Assembly: GCA_963383645.1 (NCBI GenBank)
Contig: OY726557.1
Span: forward strand, 126,168,895-126,232,894
From: Muscardinus avellanarius
Lineage: Eukaryota > Chordata > Mammalia > Rodentia > Gliridae
Length of the DNA: 64,000 nucleotides
Reading direction: 5' to 3'
Shown here: positions 33,540-45,705 of the stretch, one piece after another
Position numbering within the stretch: position 1 is the stretch's first letter
How the letters are laid out: the number at the start of each line of letters is the position of its first letter
Program-made: the position numbers and the translations under genes
Notes under the pieces: model-generated
Database searches by the model: none
The model's input: only the letters and a program-made list of their open reading frames with translations
Told to the model about the DNA's origin: nothing

Positions 33540-34925
33540 TCATTAGGGAACAAAGAGTAGTTTATGTAGTCTTTCTAAAATAAAGACTACATAAACCTGA
33601 AGCTGCCATCTTAACAGTCATCTGAGAATAAATTTAACCCAGAGAAAAGCTAAGCTAAGGCATAGAGACAAAAGTGAAGAGAGAAAAATGCCTGTTGAAA
33701 TCATCCAAACTCCCTACACCAGCTACATATGAAGCACCATTACATAAGGCAAATAATTTCTCCATGTTCCTTAAGGTAGTTTGAATTGAAGTTTGTCATA
33801 TAAACATAATTACAATAATAAAATGGTAATATAATAACCCATCCTCACTTCATTTGTTGTACCTTGCCCTCACCTGTCCTATGGTTAACTGCCATACAAC
33901 AAAACTATTTTATAAGCATCCCAGGAAATATTGGGGGTATAAACAGAATCAGAGTCAGCAAGTCCTTAGAAAGCACTGGGCTAACCTCATCAAAACTTTG
34001 CTACTTAAAACAGTGCTCCATTTGGTAATGTCTTAATATACATCAACATATAGTGCTGGGGTGGAGATTTGGACAAAAGGGTTCACCACAGAACTTGCCA
34101 ATAGATTCTTATCAAATTGACTTCCTAAGCAACAAAAAAAATTCTTACACGATAGCCACCATGGGATTAGGCCAGAGTACCCTTGATTCTTAAGATGTTC
34201 TGCAAAAGTATAAACCAGAAACCAGAAAAGCTCTTTCCTCTTCAGGATAACATCAAGAAAAGTAAAACTCAAGGTATTAGATAGCTGTTATACCCGATAC
34301 ATACAAGTCCTGCAGGTATAACACACACATCCTGAGTTGTCAGAAACTGGGAATTCAGAAAACACTATTCCCAGAGCTCCCAAGGAGCTTGCCTTCAGTT
34401 AATTAAGATTTATTAATTTAAAAAATATTATCCAAAAGATTTTTCTTTTTAAATGGTCATACATCACTTCCTAGAAAGGCCCAGTTTGGTGGAGACTCAA
34501 GTTCAGGAGACACCTATACTTAGATATCAAAGAGTTTCCTGACAGGATCTCCCACCTCTGTCCCTTGTAGTCTTTTATCCTGCTCAACTTGACACAATTT
34601 TCACCCTAGTGACCTTCTATTTTCTTCCAAAGTGAAAATTATTTCTCACAACTTCATAAAGCTCTGGAAAATTGGGGTTCCTTTCTATCTGGGTCTCAGG
34701 TTGAAACTACTTTCTATGAAGCCACCTAATTTTTGGATTTACTCTTTCTTTTCTTGAACTGTAGGCACGGAAATGTTTTGATATTTTCTCTTCTATCCAC
34801 ACTATATCCTAATCAATTCTCATTTCACTTCAAAAAATTTAATGTACACTAGGTACAAATAAATATGATATAAAGAAAATCTTATTTGTAATAGGGGTTT
34901 CTAGCTTTCCCTTTTATTTATAACA
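33540..34925. other. no gene or named repeat seen
   Basis: AT-rich spacer between PATE4 and HYLS1; short ORFs only. Confidence 0.5.
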
Positions 34926-34929
34926 GCTA

Positions 34930-35150
34930 TTTTTCAATTATGGATGATTTTCCTCCACAAAAGCCATGTGGTGATATATGGAGACATTTTTGCCTTTCAC
35001 AACTGGGAGAATACTGCTATATCTAGTGGAAAGAGGCCATGGATGCTATAAATATCCTATAATGTATAGGACAGCCACACAACAAAGAATTATCCCAGCA
35101 AAGTGTCTGTAATACTAAGTACTATTACTAAGTAACTAACACTGACCTTG
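34930..35150 (+). mobile_element. MER5-like hAT-Charlie DNA transposon fossil
   Basis: The run ggagacatttttgcc..cacaactggga.., ctagtggaaagaggccatggatgct.. and ggacagccacacaacaaagaattatcc matches the MER5A consensus order. Confidence 0.75.
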
Positions 35151-35575
35151 AATTGCAGAGTCAATATGCTTCACTCTACTTCAGCATTACAACATCTGCT
35201 CCTCCCTACTGGGGCATCGCATTGGACATCAGTAATTTCTGGACAGGGGCTTTACTACTAAGTGAAAGAAAGTAATCAAGCATTCTCACTTAAAGACAGA
35301 TTTTTAAGTCCCTTTTAACCCCAAAGGGCCTGAGAAATAAGACTGAAAATGCAGGATGGGTCCAGATCATGCAGATTCCCTCAGGACACTGAATTTACTC
35401 TGACAAAGAGAAAACTACAGCAGAGGATTAAGCAGAATAACCTGATTAATGTTTCAGGAAGACTCTTCTGGCAATGATGTAGAGGGTAGACCGAGCCATC
35501 AGAGATATAAGGGATCCATTCATCTAATAAGAATAAAGAATAACAATACTATACAATATTTATAATGAATTGAAT

Positions 35576-35664
35576 GGGCTGGGGATATAGCTCGGTGGTA
35601 GAGCACTTGCCTAGCATGTACAAGGCCCAAGTTCAATCCCCAGTACCACCACCAACAAAAAAAA
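35576..35664 (+). mobile_element. ID SINE monomer
   Basis: A near-canonical ID body: ggggatatagctcggtggta then gagcacttgcctagcatg, with A/B-box-like tRNA promoter motifs and an A-tail. There is no B1 half. Confidence 0.85.
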
Positions 35665-36160
35665 GGAGTCCTATAATGTATTATTATTACTTGGTTGACA
35701 CCATGCTAACATGCATTTACCTGTATAATTCTTACCATAACCCTATAAAGGAAGTTAGATTGTATAAAAGGGGAAAAAATAGTCTTTCCCTCCTCTACTT
35801 TCACAAGCAACTCAACACTTCTGACAGCAGAATATTTTGGAGTTATTTCTACATACACTAAGCAACTAAATCTTCAGCAGATACCAGTTAGATGTCCTCT
35901 AATTCTGACACTACTTAGAGATAGGGCATATCTAATAAGCACTACATGTTGTCAGTCATTCCTAGCAAATTCTCACTTCTTTTCTTTCTGTCATGGGAGA
36001 AGGGTTGATTCCATGAAATATCCAGAGCAGTTCCCATTGCAGGAGAGAGGGGAACTCAACTCAGGATCCGTGGGGTCCTTGGCTTACCTGATAAAAAAGA
36101 ATTTCAGCACACATCAGATATAGACCCAATTTATTTAGGAAAGTAAGACATACACATTCA
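35665..36160. other. no gene or named repeat seen
   Basis: Spacer of ordinary base composition. Confidence 0.5.
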
Positions 36161-36161
36161 A

Positions 36162-36362
36162 GCACCAGGCATGGGCACAGTGGTGCACGCTTATGCTTAT
36201 AATCCCAGCATTTGGGAGGCTAAGACAACGGTTCGCAGACAGCCTCAGCTACTTAGTGAGGCCCTTTGCAACTCAGCTAGTCCCTGTTTCAAAATAAAGA
36301 ATAAAACATAGGGCTGGGGGGTGTAGCTTGGAGGTAGAACGCCCTGGGTTCCATCCCCAATA

Positions 36363-36402
<40 letters not shown>
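36162..36402 (+). mobile_element. B1-dID SINE with (CA)n tail
   Basis: The left end carries a short tandem gcttat duplication (cacgcttatgcttataatcc). The CA run is 36367-36400. Confidence 0.82.
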
Positions 36403-36405
<3 letters not shown>

Positions 36406-36618
36406 AAACATATTCAAGGAAGAATACTTCTGTTCCCTTTTGACATCTGTTACCATCCTAGACTAAGCTACCACCATGTTGTTCTGACTGGAAAATGCAA
36501 CTATCTCCCATTTAAACTGTACATATAATCTTGCCCCAAGATGATAATTTCAATTGCAAACCTGAGTATGTAACATACACCCAATCCTATCTAAAACACT
36601 TTCGTTTTTCTAGCTCTT

Positions 36619-36812
36619 TTTTTTTTTTTGTGGTACTGGGGTTCCTGGAAGTCCTTCTACCTCTGGGCTACACTCCCAGACCTATTTTTACATTTTTATT
36701 TGGAAACAGGGTCTCCTAAGCCAGCGCGTGCGGCTGGCTTCGAACCTGCACGATCCTCCTGTCTCTGCCTCCCAAGCGCGGGGATTACAAGCGTGCGCCA
36801 CCACGCCTGGCT
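36619..36812 (-). mobile_element. B1-dID SINE with TSD
   Basis: gtttttctagctctt occurs at 36604-36618 and 36813-36827. Confidence 0.9.
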
Positions 36813-36889
36813 GTTTTTCTAGCTCTTAAAAGCCAAATTGCTTGCCTTTGCCTACATGACCTCTGTGATTTGGTCTTTGTCTCTTTTAT

Positions 36890-37230
36890 ATTTATTTACT
36901 TATTTAGCTAATCCTCTTTCAGTTTGTGAGTCTTCTAAGCTCCCATCCCATAGATCTTTGTATAATGCTATTCCCTCCACCTAGCAAATGTCTTTCACCC
37001 CCACCTCTACCCTCTATGTACTCAAATCTCTTCTTTAGTATTGATGACAATCATAATTTTCAATAATTTGTAATTGTGTAATCAATGTTAATTTCTCCTA
37101 TCTGATAAGAAACTTCATAAAGGCAGAGATTGTCTTTCGTCCATTATCAAATCACCAAGGCATACTACAGTACGTAACACTGAGTCAATTTACTGAATCA
37201 ATTATCAAATACTCAAGTAAAAAGTAGGAC
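36890..37230 (+). mobile_element. possible L2/MIR remnant
   Basis: The segment tctgataagaaacttcataaaggcagagattgtctttcgt.. resembles L2 3' ends. Low certainty. Confidence 0.35.
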
Positions 37231-37362
37231 TAAGCAAGACAACTGAGGTTATCTATTAAGAAGATCGATGGTGACCTTCAAATGTATAGTCTGGACACAA
37301 TGATGAGGCAGAATTCAGAATGAGGGATTTAAGGAGCAACTGAAGAATAGAAAGAAAAGGAT

Positions 37363-37402
37363 GGACAAGGAATCTGACCTAAGGACAAGGAATCTGACCT
37401 AA
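37363..37402. repeat. 20-bp perfect tandem duplication
   Basis: ggacaaggaatctgacctaa occurs twice in direct contact (37363-37382, 37383-37402). Confidence 0.95.
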
Positions 37403-37789
37403 GGGGGCAGCAGTGACTATTTTCAGTTTGCTATTCTTTGTCACTGCTGTTTCCCCAGTTCTGAGAAGACTTAAAGAATTGAAAAGATTAGAAACAGGAT
37501 ATAATTAGATGAGAACTACAGTTTGAAAGAGTTCAAAAAATGTCAACAAAAGGGTGAGGTATGCAAAGATTAACCAGCAGAATATAATATTTAAACCCAT
37601 AAATAAGATGTTAATGGGTTAATAAATCATCCATATCTAATTAGGGAGAATTAGAAGAGAGCTATGTTGCCGTCAAAAGATAAGGAAGCAAGCAAATGTT
37701 AAAATACATCACTTAGATGTAACAGCAAAATGCAGATTATGGTAAATTTCATAGAACCAACAACCTGGTTCCTACAAAAAATAAATTGT

Positions 37790-37986
37790 GCCAGGCGTGG
37801 TTATGCATGTTTGCAATCCCAGTACTTAAGAGGCTGATACAGGAGGATTGCATGTCAGGGCCAGCAACTTAGTGAGGACCTCCTCAACTTAGAGAAACCT
37901 GTTTTAAAATAAAAAATAAAATAGGGCTGGAGATGTAGCTCGTGGTATATATCCCTGGGTTCAATCCCCAGTACCAAATAAGTAAA
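37790..37986 (+). mobile_element. B1-dID SINE
   Basis: gccaggcgtggttatgcatg start; aaataaattg flanks both sides. Confidence 0.82.
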
Positions 37987-38189
37987 TAAATAAATTGCAA
38001 GGGAAATATGGAGGAGACTTTATAGAATAAAAGAAACTTACAAAACATAGACAGTCACAATGTGTGGCTTTGATTAGATCCTAGTTCAAGGAAGCAAATT
38101 AGAAAATTAAACACTGGATATTTAGTAACATATAGAAATACATCAATCACTTTGAGGGTGATTGTAGTATTATGGATAGGCTCCTAAAA

Positions 38190-38405
38190 TGTTCTTTTTA
38201 AAGATTATACTGAAATATAAATTTCAGATGCCTGTTATTTGCTTTAAAAATAATTCAAAAGGTATGTGGGTAATGATATGGAAGCAACAAAATTGGTCAT
38301 GAGTTAATAATTGCTAGACCTGAGTATTGAGTACACTGGCCTTCCCTATACCTTTTATAATGTTTAAGATCTTCTATAATTATTTTTAAAAAGATGAGCT
38401 TTTGT
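38190..38405 (+). mobile_element. possible L1M 3'UTR remnant
   Basis: Ends ..cttctataattatttttaaaaag, weakly like old L1 tails. Confidence 0.3.
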
Positions 38406-38447
38406 TTCTAAGCATAGGATTTTCTTTCATATACTAAGTATATATGT

Positions 38448-38598
38448 GTGGTACTGGGGATTGACCCAGGTGTTCTCTGAACTATAACCCCAGGCCTTTT
38501 TGGTTTTAATTTTGATAGAGGGTCTTGCTAAGTAACCACTGGTTCTATTTCAGCCTCCCAAGTACTGGGATTACAGGTGTAGGCCACCACACCTGGCT
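38448..38598 (-). mobile_element. B1-dID SINE (diverged)
   Basis: gtggtactggggattgacccagg start; catatact flanks. Confidence 0.78.
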
Positions 38599-38892
38599 CC
38601 ATATACTTTATTTTAGATGACCTTGGTTAGTTTCCTGGTCTGGGTTCAGTGGTGATCAGGAAACCATGTGGTTCAGATCTAGGCAGATTTAAGTGATCCA
38701 CCAAAAAGCCAGGGTTGAATAGAACACAAGATACCATTTAAAATAGGAAATATGACTAGAGTAAATCTTTTCTAGATGCTATCTATTAGTTTCAAAGATC
38801 AAAATTTAGCATGTGATAAGAAACTAAATGGGTGGTTGAGGAGTACGTGAAATGTGTGAAATGTCCGAAGCAATGTGTAAATAACAGATTCC

Positions 38893-39112
38893 AACTGGGT
38901 GTGGTGGTGCACACCTGTATTCCCAGTACTTGAGAGGCTGAGGCTGGAGGATCGCAAGTTCAAGACCAGCCTCAAGCAACTTAGTGAGAACCTGTTTCAA
39001 AATAAAAAATAAAAAATAGCGCTGGGAGTGTAGCTCAGAGGTAGAGTGCCCCTGGGTTCAATCCCAAACACAACCACCACCACAACAACACACACACACA
39101 CACACACACACA
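38893..39112 (+). mobile_element. B1-dID SINE with (CA)n tail
   Basis: aactgggtgtggtggtgcac start; CA run at 39085-39112. Confidence 0.85.
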
Positions 39113-39719
39113 GAAAAGAAGACAGAAGAAAAGGAAAGAGAAGAAAAAATGATTCCATCATTTTTTCCTAGGACACATAATTGGAGATTCTGTGCCAAAG
39201 ATAAAGCCAAACAGGTATAAGATGACCAAACCTGAACTTGGAATATTTGTTTTGTTTCTAAGCAAAGAAAAGAATGTGTGCATTACAGTAGCTGTGATTT
39301 TACAAATGAGGGACAGAGTCATTCAAATCTCTACAACCTACCTGTCATTTATATTTTGTTCATTCTATTTCCTTCCTGTAACTAATCCAACATGCCTTAG
39401 AGGATAGTGTAAAAAGCCCTAGAGAATGCAGGAAGAGAGGTAATATGAAATGTTTGGAGGAACCCAATTAAACATCATTTCCTTCTCCCAATGAACCCGG
39501 ATTTAAGAAATACCATAAACTGAACTTCACAACCAGCATGTATAAGGTATACATGTATACACTGTACTCAAAAGACAGTTTGAGTTGGATGCATGACAGT
39601 GACCAGAATATTAAACTATAGGGTGTTCTTCTCTTTTTATTTTCCGGATCTCATCCCCAAAGCACTAGGACTTTTTTTTTTTTTTTTTTGCTGGCACATA
39701 TATAAAAAAATTAAAACGA

Positions 39720-39815
39720 TGAGCATTTCATATATAAGTATATACATATATATGTACATACATATAAGTATATACATATATATGTACATACATATATAAG
39801 TATATATATATATGT
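39720..39815. repeat. AT-rich ~30-bp tandem repeat, palindromic
   Basis: Three units of ataagtatatacatatatatgt plus acatac. Each unit contains self-complementary tacatatatatgta. Confidence 0.85.
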
Positions 39816-40058
39816 TTTTGGCGCATGCAAAAATAAATGTCAGGCATTTCATATGTGATATATATTTATTTTAAACTACATAGATTATAACTATAAATAT
39901 TATAAACATTTTTATATTTACTTTAATATATATGTTTTTTAAGAGTAAGACTATGTGAAGCTAATAGAATGCATTCCTGAGGGAAAGAGCATGTTTTAGC
40001 AGAAAGTGAATGGCAGGACGACAGTTAAAGATAACAGGGTAACAACTATGGTGAACGG

Positions 40059-40272
40059 GAGCCGGGCGTGGTGGCGCACACTTGTAATCCCTGCGCTTGG
40101 GGGGCTGAGATAGGAGGATCGCACAGGTTCGAAGCCAGCCTCAGCTACTTAGTGAGGCTCTCAGCAACTTAGTGAGACCCTGTTTCCAAATAAAATATAA
40201 AATGGGTCTGGGAATATAGCCCGGAGGTAGAAAGCCTCTGGGTTCCACACCCAGTCCCACCAAAACAAAACA
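40059..40272 (+). mobile_element. B1-dID SINE at the edge of the HYLS1 CpG island, with TSD
   Basis: An 18-bp duplication (one mismatch) aacaactatggYgaacgg at 40041-40058 and 40273-40290. Confidence 0.9.
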
Positions 40273-40825
40273 AACAACTATGGCGAACGGCAGAGGACCA
40301 TGAAAGCCATGGGAACCAAAGCCTTGAGGCGCAGAGGTTTTCTAGAGCGCCTAGGTCTATCGACCCGGAGCGGGAGAGGCAGAACCGCCCTGAGATAGGC
40401 TAACAGCGCTCCGGGGTCCTCCCTTCTCCACGCCACCCACCCGCCGCCGCGAGGGGCCCAGTCGGTGGACAGAACGTTAGGTCAGCCGTCCCCAGCGCCC
40501 AGCTACCTCGCCATTAGCCAAGAATCAAAAGTTCTTTCTTTCCCTCCGGGTACCCAACCTCACCGCCAGACAACACCCCAAGGTGAAGCCGCCCGCCTCC
40601 TGGATGGCCGGCCAGGACGCTCCAACTCTACGCCCAAATCCCGGGCGTGCTCGCGCCAGGGGCCTAGCAGAGAGATGATGCGCACCAATCATAAAGCGGA
40701 CACGCAGGGCCTTCTGACTCTGGACGAATAAGAGAGTGCGTGGGCGGGGCCGAGGGCGCGGGCCGCTCCCTGGGTTTAAACCTCCGCCGCCCTGACGGTT
40801 AACGGCCGCGGCGCGTGGCCGTCTG

Positions 40826-40836
40826 TGCGCATGCGC
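40826..40836. promoter_or_regulatory. palindromic NRF1 site
   Basis: TGCGCATGCGC contains the full NRF1 consensus on both strands, just upstream of the probable first HYLS1 exon donor. NRF1 sites of this form are typical of CpG-island promoters. Confidence 0.65.
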
Positions 40837-40917
40837 GGGCCGTGGGACGCTAACCGAAACCTGCGGCGCTGCGGTCGGCGCCAGGACTGCGGGCGGCGAG
40901 CGGATCGAGGCGAGGCG
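40837..40917 (+). other. HYLS1: candidate HYLS1 non-coding exon 1 (3' boundary)
   Basis: The 3' boundary is set by the donor GAGGCG|GTGAGCAG at 40917/40918. The 5' boundary is arbitrary because the start site cannot be read from the sequence. Inferred from the promoter context. Confidence 0.45.
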
Positions 40918-41394
40918 GTGAGCAGGGCCCAGCCGGGAGCGGTGGGATCGGGGGAGCCCACGCTCCTCTCCCCCGGGCGGACGGCAGAATGCGGCCGCTC
41001 CCCACCGGCGCCGTCCCGCTCCCCGCCACCGGGCAGCCCAGATCGCGTGTCTGCGGGGACGCGTGTGCCGGCCGGCGGCCGCGGCCCCTCGAGGTCACAA
41101 TGTGCCGCCGCCGAGCCCGGGCCGGGAGGAGGCGGGCGGCGCTCCCCGGGAACCCGCTCGGCCCCGCCGCCCGCGTCTTTGTCCGCGGAGAAGCCGCCTT
41201 CGGGTTACGCCCTCCGTGGGAGAAAGGTGTCTGCCTAATGGGTTAGGGTCGCGGGTGGATTCAGGGAGCTTGTGTAGGCCTGCGCCACAGGGAAAGCAAA
41301 CCTGTTTTTTATTATAAAAAGTAGAGTCTTAATAGTGCAAATAAGAACACTGAGATATCCTTACGTTGCTAAGATTTTTTTTTTTCAGTACCGA

Positions 41395-41990
41395 GTGCTG
41401 GTGAGAGTGAATAACACCGTGTGGTGGGGCTAATCAGTTTTTCTGCAGGGCAGTTATTTTGAACTAGAATTTTAAATTGTACCAAATTTCTAAGGCATAA
41501 TCCACTTCCGGGAATTCTTTCGAAGGAAATTATATTGGAAAATAATGTAGAAACATATGTATATACACACGTTTTTTAGAAATAAAGCAACAAATACATA
41601 TAGAAGAGAAAAAATACTTGCCAGTCTGCCAGGCAGATAAGCATCAAATAAAATAGTATTCACATGTGGATTTACTTCAGTATATTGATTATAAATACAC
41701 ACCTTACATTATAAAATGCATTTGCTTTATTATGTGTATATCATAAATAAGCAGATTATGCATTAATGTCCCAATGACATATTTCTTTGTCAAATGTAAA
41801 TGTGCATTATCATTTTTAGTGAATGAGTGGTATGTGTTCCTATGACTGTTTTATACTGTGTTATTTAGCCAATCCCCTAGTTATGCTTCCAATTTCTTAA
41901 TGATCATAAAATGTTAGTGGTCACTTGTATACATACATGCTTGCATTCTTGTCCAGTGTTAACGCCTTAGAATAAATTCCTGAAGTGTGG
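41395..41990. mobile_element. old L1M-like fragments, both orientations
   Basis: 41395-41600 reads like a plus-strand L1M ORF2 end (gctggtgagagtgaat..); 41820-41990 reads antisense (..gaataaattcctgaagtgtggggta..). Weak. Confidence 0.35.
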
Positions 41991-42017
41991 GGTATGGCTT
42001 TGAAAATTATGGTACAA

Positions 42018-42214
42018 TTTTTTTTTTTTTTTTTTTGGTGATACTGGGGGTGGAACCCAGAGGCTTTCTACCTCTGGGCTATACTCTCCGGGCTAGACCT
42101 ATTTTAAAGTTGCTGAGAGCCTAAGTAGTTCAGGCTGGCTTCGAACCTGTGCGATCCTCCAGTCTCAGATCTTCCAAATGCCTGAATTAAAAGTGTGCGC
42201 CACCACGCCCGGCT
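42018..42214 (-). mobile_element. B1-dID SINE
   Basis: Poly(T) 42018-42036, then ggtgatactgggggtggaac; ends accacgcccggct. Confidence 0.85.
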
Positions 42215-42580
42215 GTGGCACTAATTAGATGTCAAACTGCCTTCTAGAAACAGTGATTGCCCTGAACACTTTAAAGTTAAAGGTGCTTACTTCTTAACTC
42301 TCGTCAGCACTGGGTATTCAAAGAAAAATCTTACAATATAAAAGTATATACTATTACAGGGATTTCTTCCCTTTGTGTTGTCTCTTAGACTTTATTATGG
42401 TGGTGTATGCTTTAATAATAGGGGGTTTTAATACTGATTCTTTAAGCTGTATGCTTAACCTGCTGTGGTAGAGGAATTTTTATAACTCTGCAAGGAATTT
42501 TTATAAGCCTCCCTGTAAAGCTTAGAATCTATGAACCCAACTCTTCTCTTGGCATTTAAAATTCCTGCCCTTGACAAATC

Positions 42581-42587
42581 GTGTGTG

Positions 42588-42635
<48 letters not shown>

Positions 42636-42804
42636 GGATGAAACACAGGGGCATTCGACCTCCAAGCTACAATTCCTGCCCTATTTTTTTATTCTTTATT
42701 TTGAAACAGGGTCTCACTTAAGTTGCGGAGGGCCTCACTAAGTAGCTGAGGTTGTCTCAGCCTCCCAAATGCTGGGATTCCAAGCATGTACCATCACACC
42801 TGGC
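42581..42804 (-). mobile_element. B1-dID SINE with (GTCT)n tail
   Basis: The GTCT run at 42590-42633 is its converted tail; gacaaatc flanks both sides. Confidence 0.85.
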
Positions 42805-43227
42805 GACAAATCCTTTTGGTTGCAGCAAACTAAACCTGAAAGTGTCTTAGACTTGGAGAAAAGATAGGTATGTTGGTCACTACTGTCCTGTTTATCTACA
42901 AAATAGAAGTTGCTCTAGTTTCCATATACAGGTTTAAGTTCCTCTTTAAGAGAAAATACTGTCAGATCTATATTAGAAAAAAACTGACAGTGGCCTGTGG
43001 ACCTTAATAAAGTTTGCATTATACTATTTGCAAACATGTATTTTCATTTGTTCAAGGGAAAAAATGAGTCTGCTATAATTAAGACAAAGGAAATAACACT
43101 TTAATCATCATATGGTATACTACACATGCCATTTAAAAAATCTATCAAAAAATCCTCCTAGCCCAGAGTCCACAAAGCACTATGTGTGTATATAATCTCC
43201 TTTAAACTTCACAACATAATGAAGTAA

Positions 43228-43231
<4 letters not shown>

Positions 43232-43292
<61 letters not shown>

Positions 43293-43438
43293 ACTGGGGA
43301 TTGAACCCAGTGGCATTCTACTTCCCAGCTACAACCCCAGGTCTATTTTATTTTGAAACAAGGTCTCACTGAGTCATTCACTAGTTTGAAGCTAGCTACA
43401 AACCTTTAGTCTTCCTGTCTCAGCCTCCCAGTTACTGG
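43232..43438 (-). mobile_element. B1-dID SINE with (GT)n tail
   Basis: The GT run at 43232-43289 precedes ttactggggattgaaccc. Confidence 0.82.
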
Positions 43439-43844
43439 TTTAGAAGTAGTTTGTACGGATTCCAAAGTTTGAGTCATAGTAGGGATTAATGTTAGAAAAA
43501 AGAAAAGTAGGGCTTAGACCTTGCTTTTTCTGTTTTTAAAATAGAAGGAATTAGCTGAGTATGGTAATCCACATTTGGGAGCTTCTCATTTGCTGATATG
43601 GTTGTCCTGACTTTCTATGATTTTTCAAAAATGAGGCCACTAAATCTTTACTCTTCTGGATTTGATAGCGTAATATAGTGAACCTGGAAAAGATTTTACT
43701 TCAAATCTAAGGCCCTGATCCTTTAACCCTTTGCTGTTACAGAATCTCCTAGGATACAGTTTATGGTGCTTTTTGTCCTATGTATCGTTTTGAAGTTAAT
43801 TTTTAAGATGAGGAATGATTTCTTAAACTCTATTTTTTTTCTAG

Positions 43845-43894
43845 GTTATTTTTTAACTCAAATACTAGCGCCAGTCAAAATAAACTAAACTAAG
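43845..43894 (+). other. HYLS1: candidate HYLS1 5'UTR exon (50 bp)
   Basis: It is flanked by a strong acceptor (ctatttttttttctag|G) and a consensus donor (CTAAG|GTAAGAAA). It lies between the CpG island and the coding exon and carries no long ORF, so it would be non-coding. It may be skipped or alternative. Confidence 0.4.
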
Positions 43895-44710
43895 GTAAGA
43901 AATTTGGTTTCCCTTACATATTTAAGGATATTCTACCATGTTCAGTTATTTCACTTTAAAAAAGAGGTTCTGTGCATCAAAATTAAAGGACAAAGCAGTC
44001 ATATCTTAAGAAAATTCAGGTAATGATTAAGTTTTGGTAGATCCCCCAAATCGACATTGACTCAAAATCCAGAAGACATAGAACATACAATTGACTCTTT
44101 TGAGTAAGTTTTGCATCACTATCTTCCCATTTCTAAAATGGTGATATTTCTGGGCCCCTCTTTGCTAGTATGTAAATACTGTTATTATTGTACCTCCTCA
44201 CTCTTCAGTACCACAGGATCACCTCATCTTAACTATTTTCTCCTAAATTTGAGACTTCCATTCAAATCTTATTTCTCTAGTCTACCCTATATGGAGCTTC
44301 TGTACACTGTAGAACTGAATTGTTTCTAAATGTTGTATGTGTTATTTATATTTTAATTAGAAGCTTAAGATAGAATCTTTGTGTACTTGAACATAAGTAA
44401 TTCAGAACATTAAGTAGGAGCAAATTATTTGTTGGTTGGTAAATAAAACTTTGTATTTCATAAATGTTAGATATACTTATGTCAGTAACATACTCTGCAG
44501 TAATAACAATTAGTATTGAAGCAGAAGTCTGAGTTCATTTGTTATGCCTTTTAAATTACAAAGGACAGTGTATTAATAAAAGAACTTTGAACTTTTAAAT
44601 AAATATTGATGTTTGTAAGTATTTTGAGTGTCATGTATCAACTGTGCTTTGAGAGCAAGCAAAGCCCCACCTCATTGTCTTGTATCTCATGTATGTATTA
44701 CCACCATCTG
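43895..44710 (+). other. HYLS1 intron sequence, no named element
   Basis: AT-rich, unique-looking sequence after the candidate 43.8-kb exon. Confidence 0.4.
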
Positions 44711-44714
44711 TTCA

Positions 44715-45060
44715 TTCACTCAGATTTGAAACCTAAGAGTAATCCTGAAAGCTTCCCTGCTCCATATTCACTCAGCCAGAGTCCTGCTGCTTCTGCTTCC
44801 TTAACCTCAAATTCATCTACTTCTCTCTGTTCCCCTTATTAACAGACCAACTCCAGCCTTCATCCTCTAGTTCCTTGATTACTCCAATTTATTGGTCCCG
44901 TCGCCTTGTCTTTCCCTTCTCCAATCCACCATATACCCAGAGAAAAAGCTTTGCTACACAGTTCTATGTAGCTTTTAAATAGTTTTCAGTGGCCCCTCAA
45001 AACCTAAGCCCTTTGAGAAGGGTCCATTAAGGTTCTATAAATATGACCTATACTAAAACA
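44715..45060 (+). mobile_element. L2 LINE fragment (ORF2 3' part)
   Basis: Starts gatttgaaacctaagagtaatcctgaaagc and continues with the L2 order ..cttctctctgttcccctt.., ..ttgattactccaatt.., ..ctccaatccaccat... Confidence 0.6.
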
Positions 45061-45330
45061 GTAATCTTGAGTTAGTTACTACAATCTCTAACCTTTTATA
45101 CAAATTGCATCTTCTACCACTTTAACTGGCTCCCGGTTTTTCTGCAAATCTTCTCTATAAGACCCTTCCCTAAACCACTCCTCTAGAGGTTGGCAAAGTA
45201 CTGTGGCCCATAAGCTGAGTGTTTTTTACATTTCTAAAATTAGATTGTCAAGAAATATGCAACAGATGGTGTGTGTCTCACATTGCCTATATTTAGTCCT
45301 ATTTGCCTAATATTTTAAAATTCTGTCTTT

Positions 45331-45705
45331 GAGCCAGGCACAGTGGCACACAAACCTGTAATCCCAGTACTTGGGAGACTGAGACAGGAAGATCACAGGT
45401 TCTCGGCAGACATCTTCAGCAACTAAGGAAATCTTCTTTCAAAATACAAAAATAAGCTGGGCATGGTGGCACACACTTGTAATCCCCACGCTTGAGAGGC
45501 GGAGACAGGAGGATCGTGCAGGTTGAAGTCAGCCGCGCTGGCTTAGGAGACCCTGTTTCCAAAAAATATATAAAAATGGGTCTGGGAGTGTAGCCCGGAG
45601 GTAGAAGGGTTTCCAGGAACCCCAGTACCACCAAAAAAAAAAAGAAGGTTGGGGGTGTAACTCGGAGGTAGAATGCTCCTAATCTCAATCCCTAGTACAA
45701 AAAAA
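45331..45705 (+). mobile_element. B1-dID SINE split by a younger SINE
   Basis: B1 half 45331-45454, ID half 45644-45705; the insert is in the linker. Confidence 0.8.
45455..45643 (+). mobile_element. B1-dID SINE nested in an older copy
   Basis: gctgggcatggtggcacac.. to ccccagtaccacc and an A-run. Confidence 0.87.

Larger units (their letters stand above)
40330..41245 (+). promoter_or_regulatory. CpG island, probable HYLS1 promoter
   Basis: A sharp GC- and CpG-rich block in an AT-rich setting. It contains a CCAAT box (40685-40690), a GC box (gggcggggc, 40742-40750) and a perfect palindromic NRF1 site TGCGCATGCGC at 40826-40836. A good splice donor (GAGGCG|GTGAGC) follows at 40917/40918. Together these suggest a TATA-less housekeeping promoter with transcription starting near 40.8 kb on the plus strand. 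HYLS1 is the only plus-strand gene downstream before DDX25, and a distant 5' non-coding exon fits its known structure. Confidence 0.75.

Noticed and set aside
35576..35664. possible tRNA gene
   Set aside because: The A/B-box-like motifs belong to an ID SINE with an A-tail; no complete cloverleaf or anticodon arm was seen.
40825..41238. 137-codon ORF in the CpG island
   Set aside because: GC-rich sequence has few stops in every frame; overlapping ORFs occur on both strands and a splice donor interrupts it at 40917. No recognised domain.
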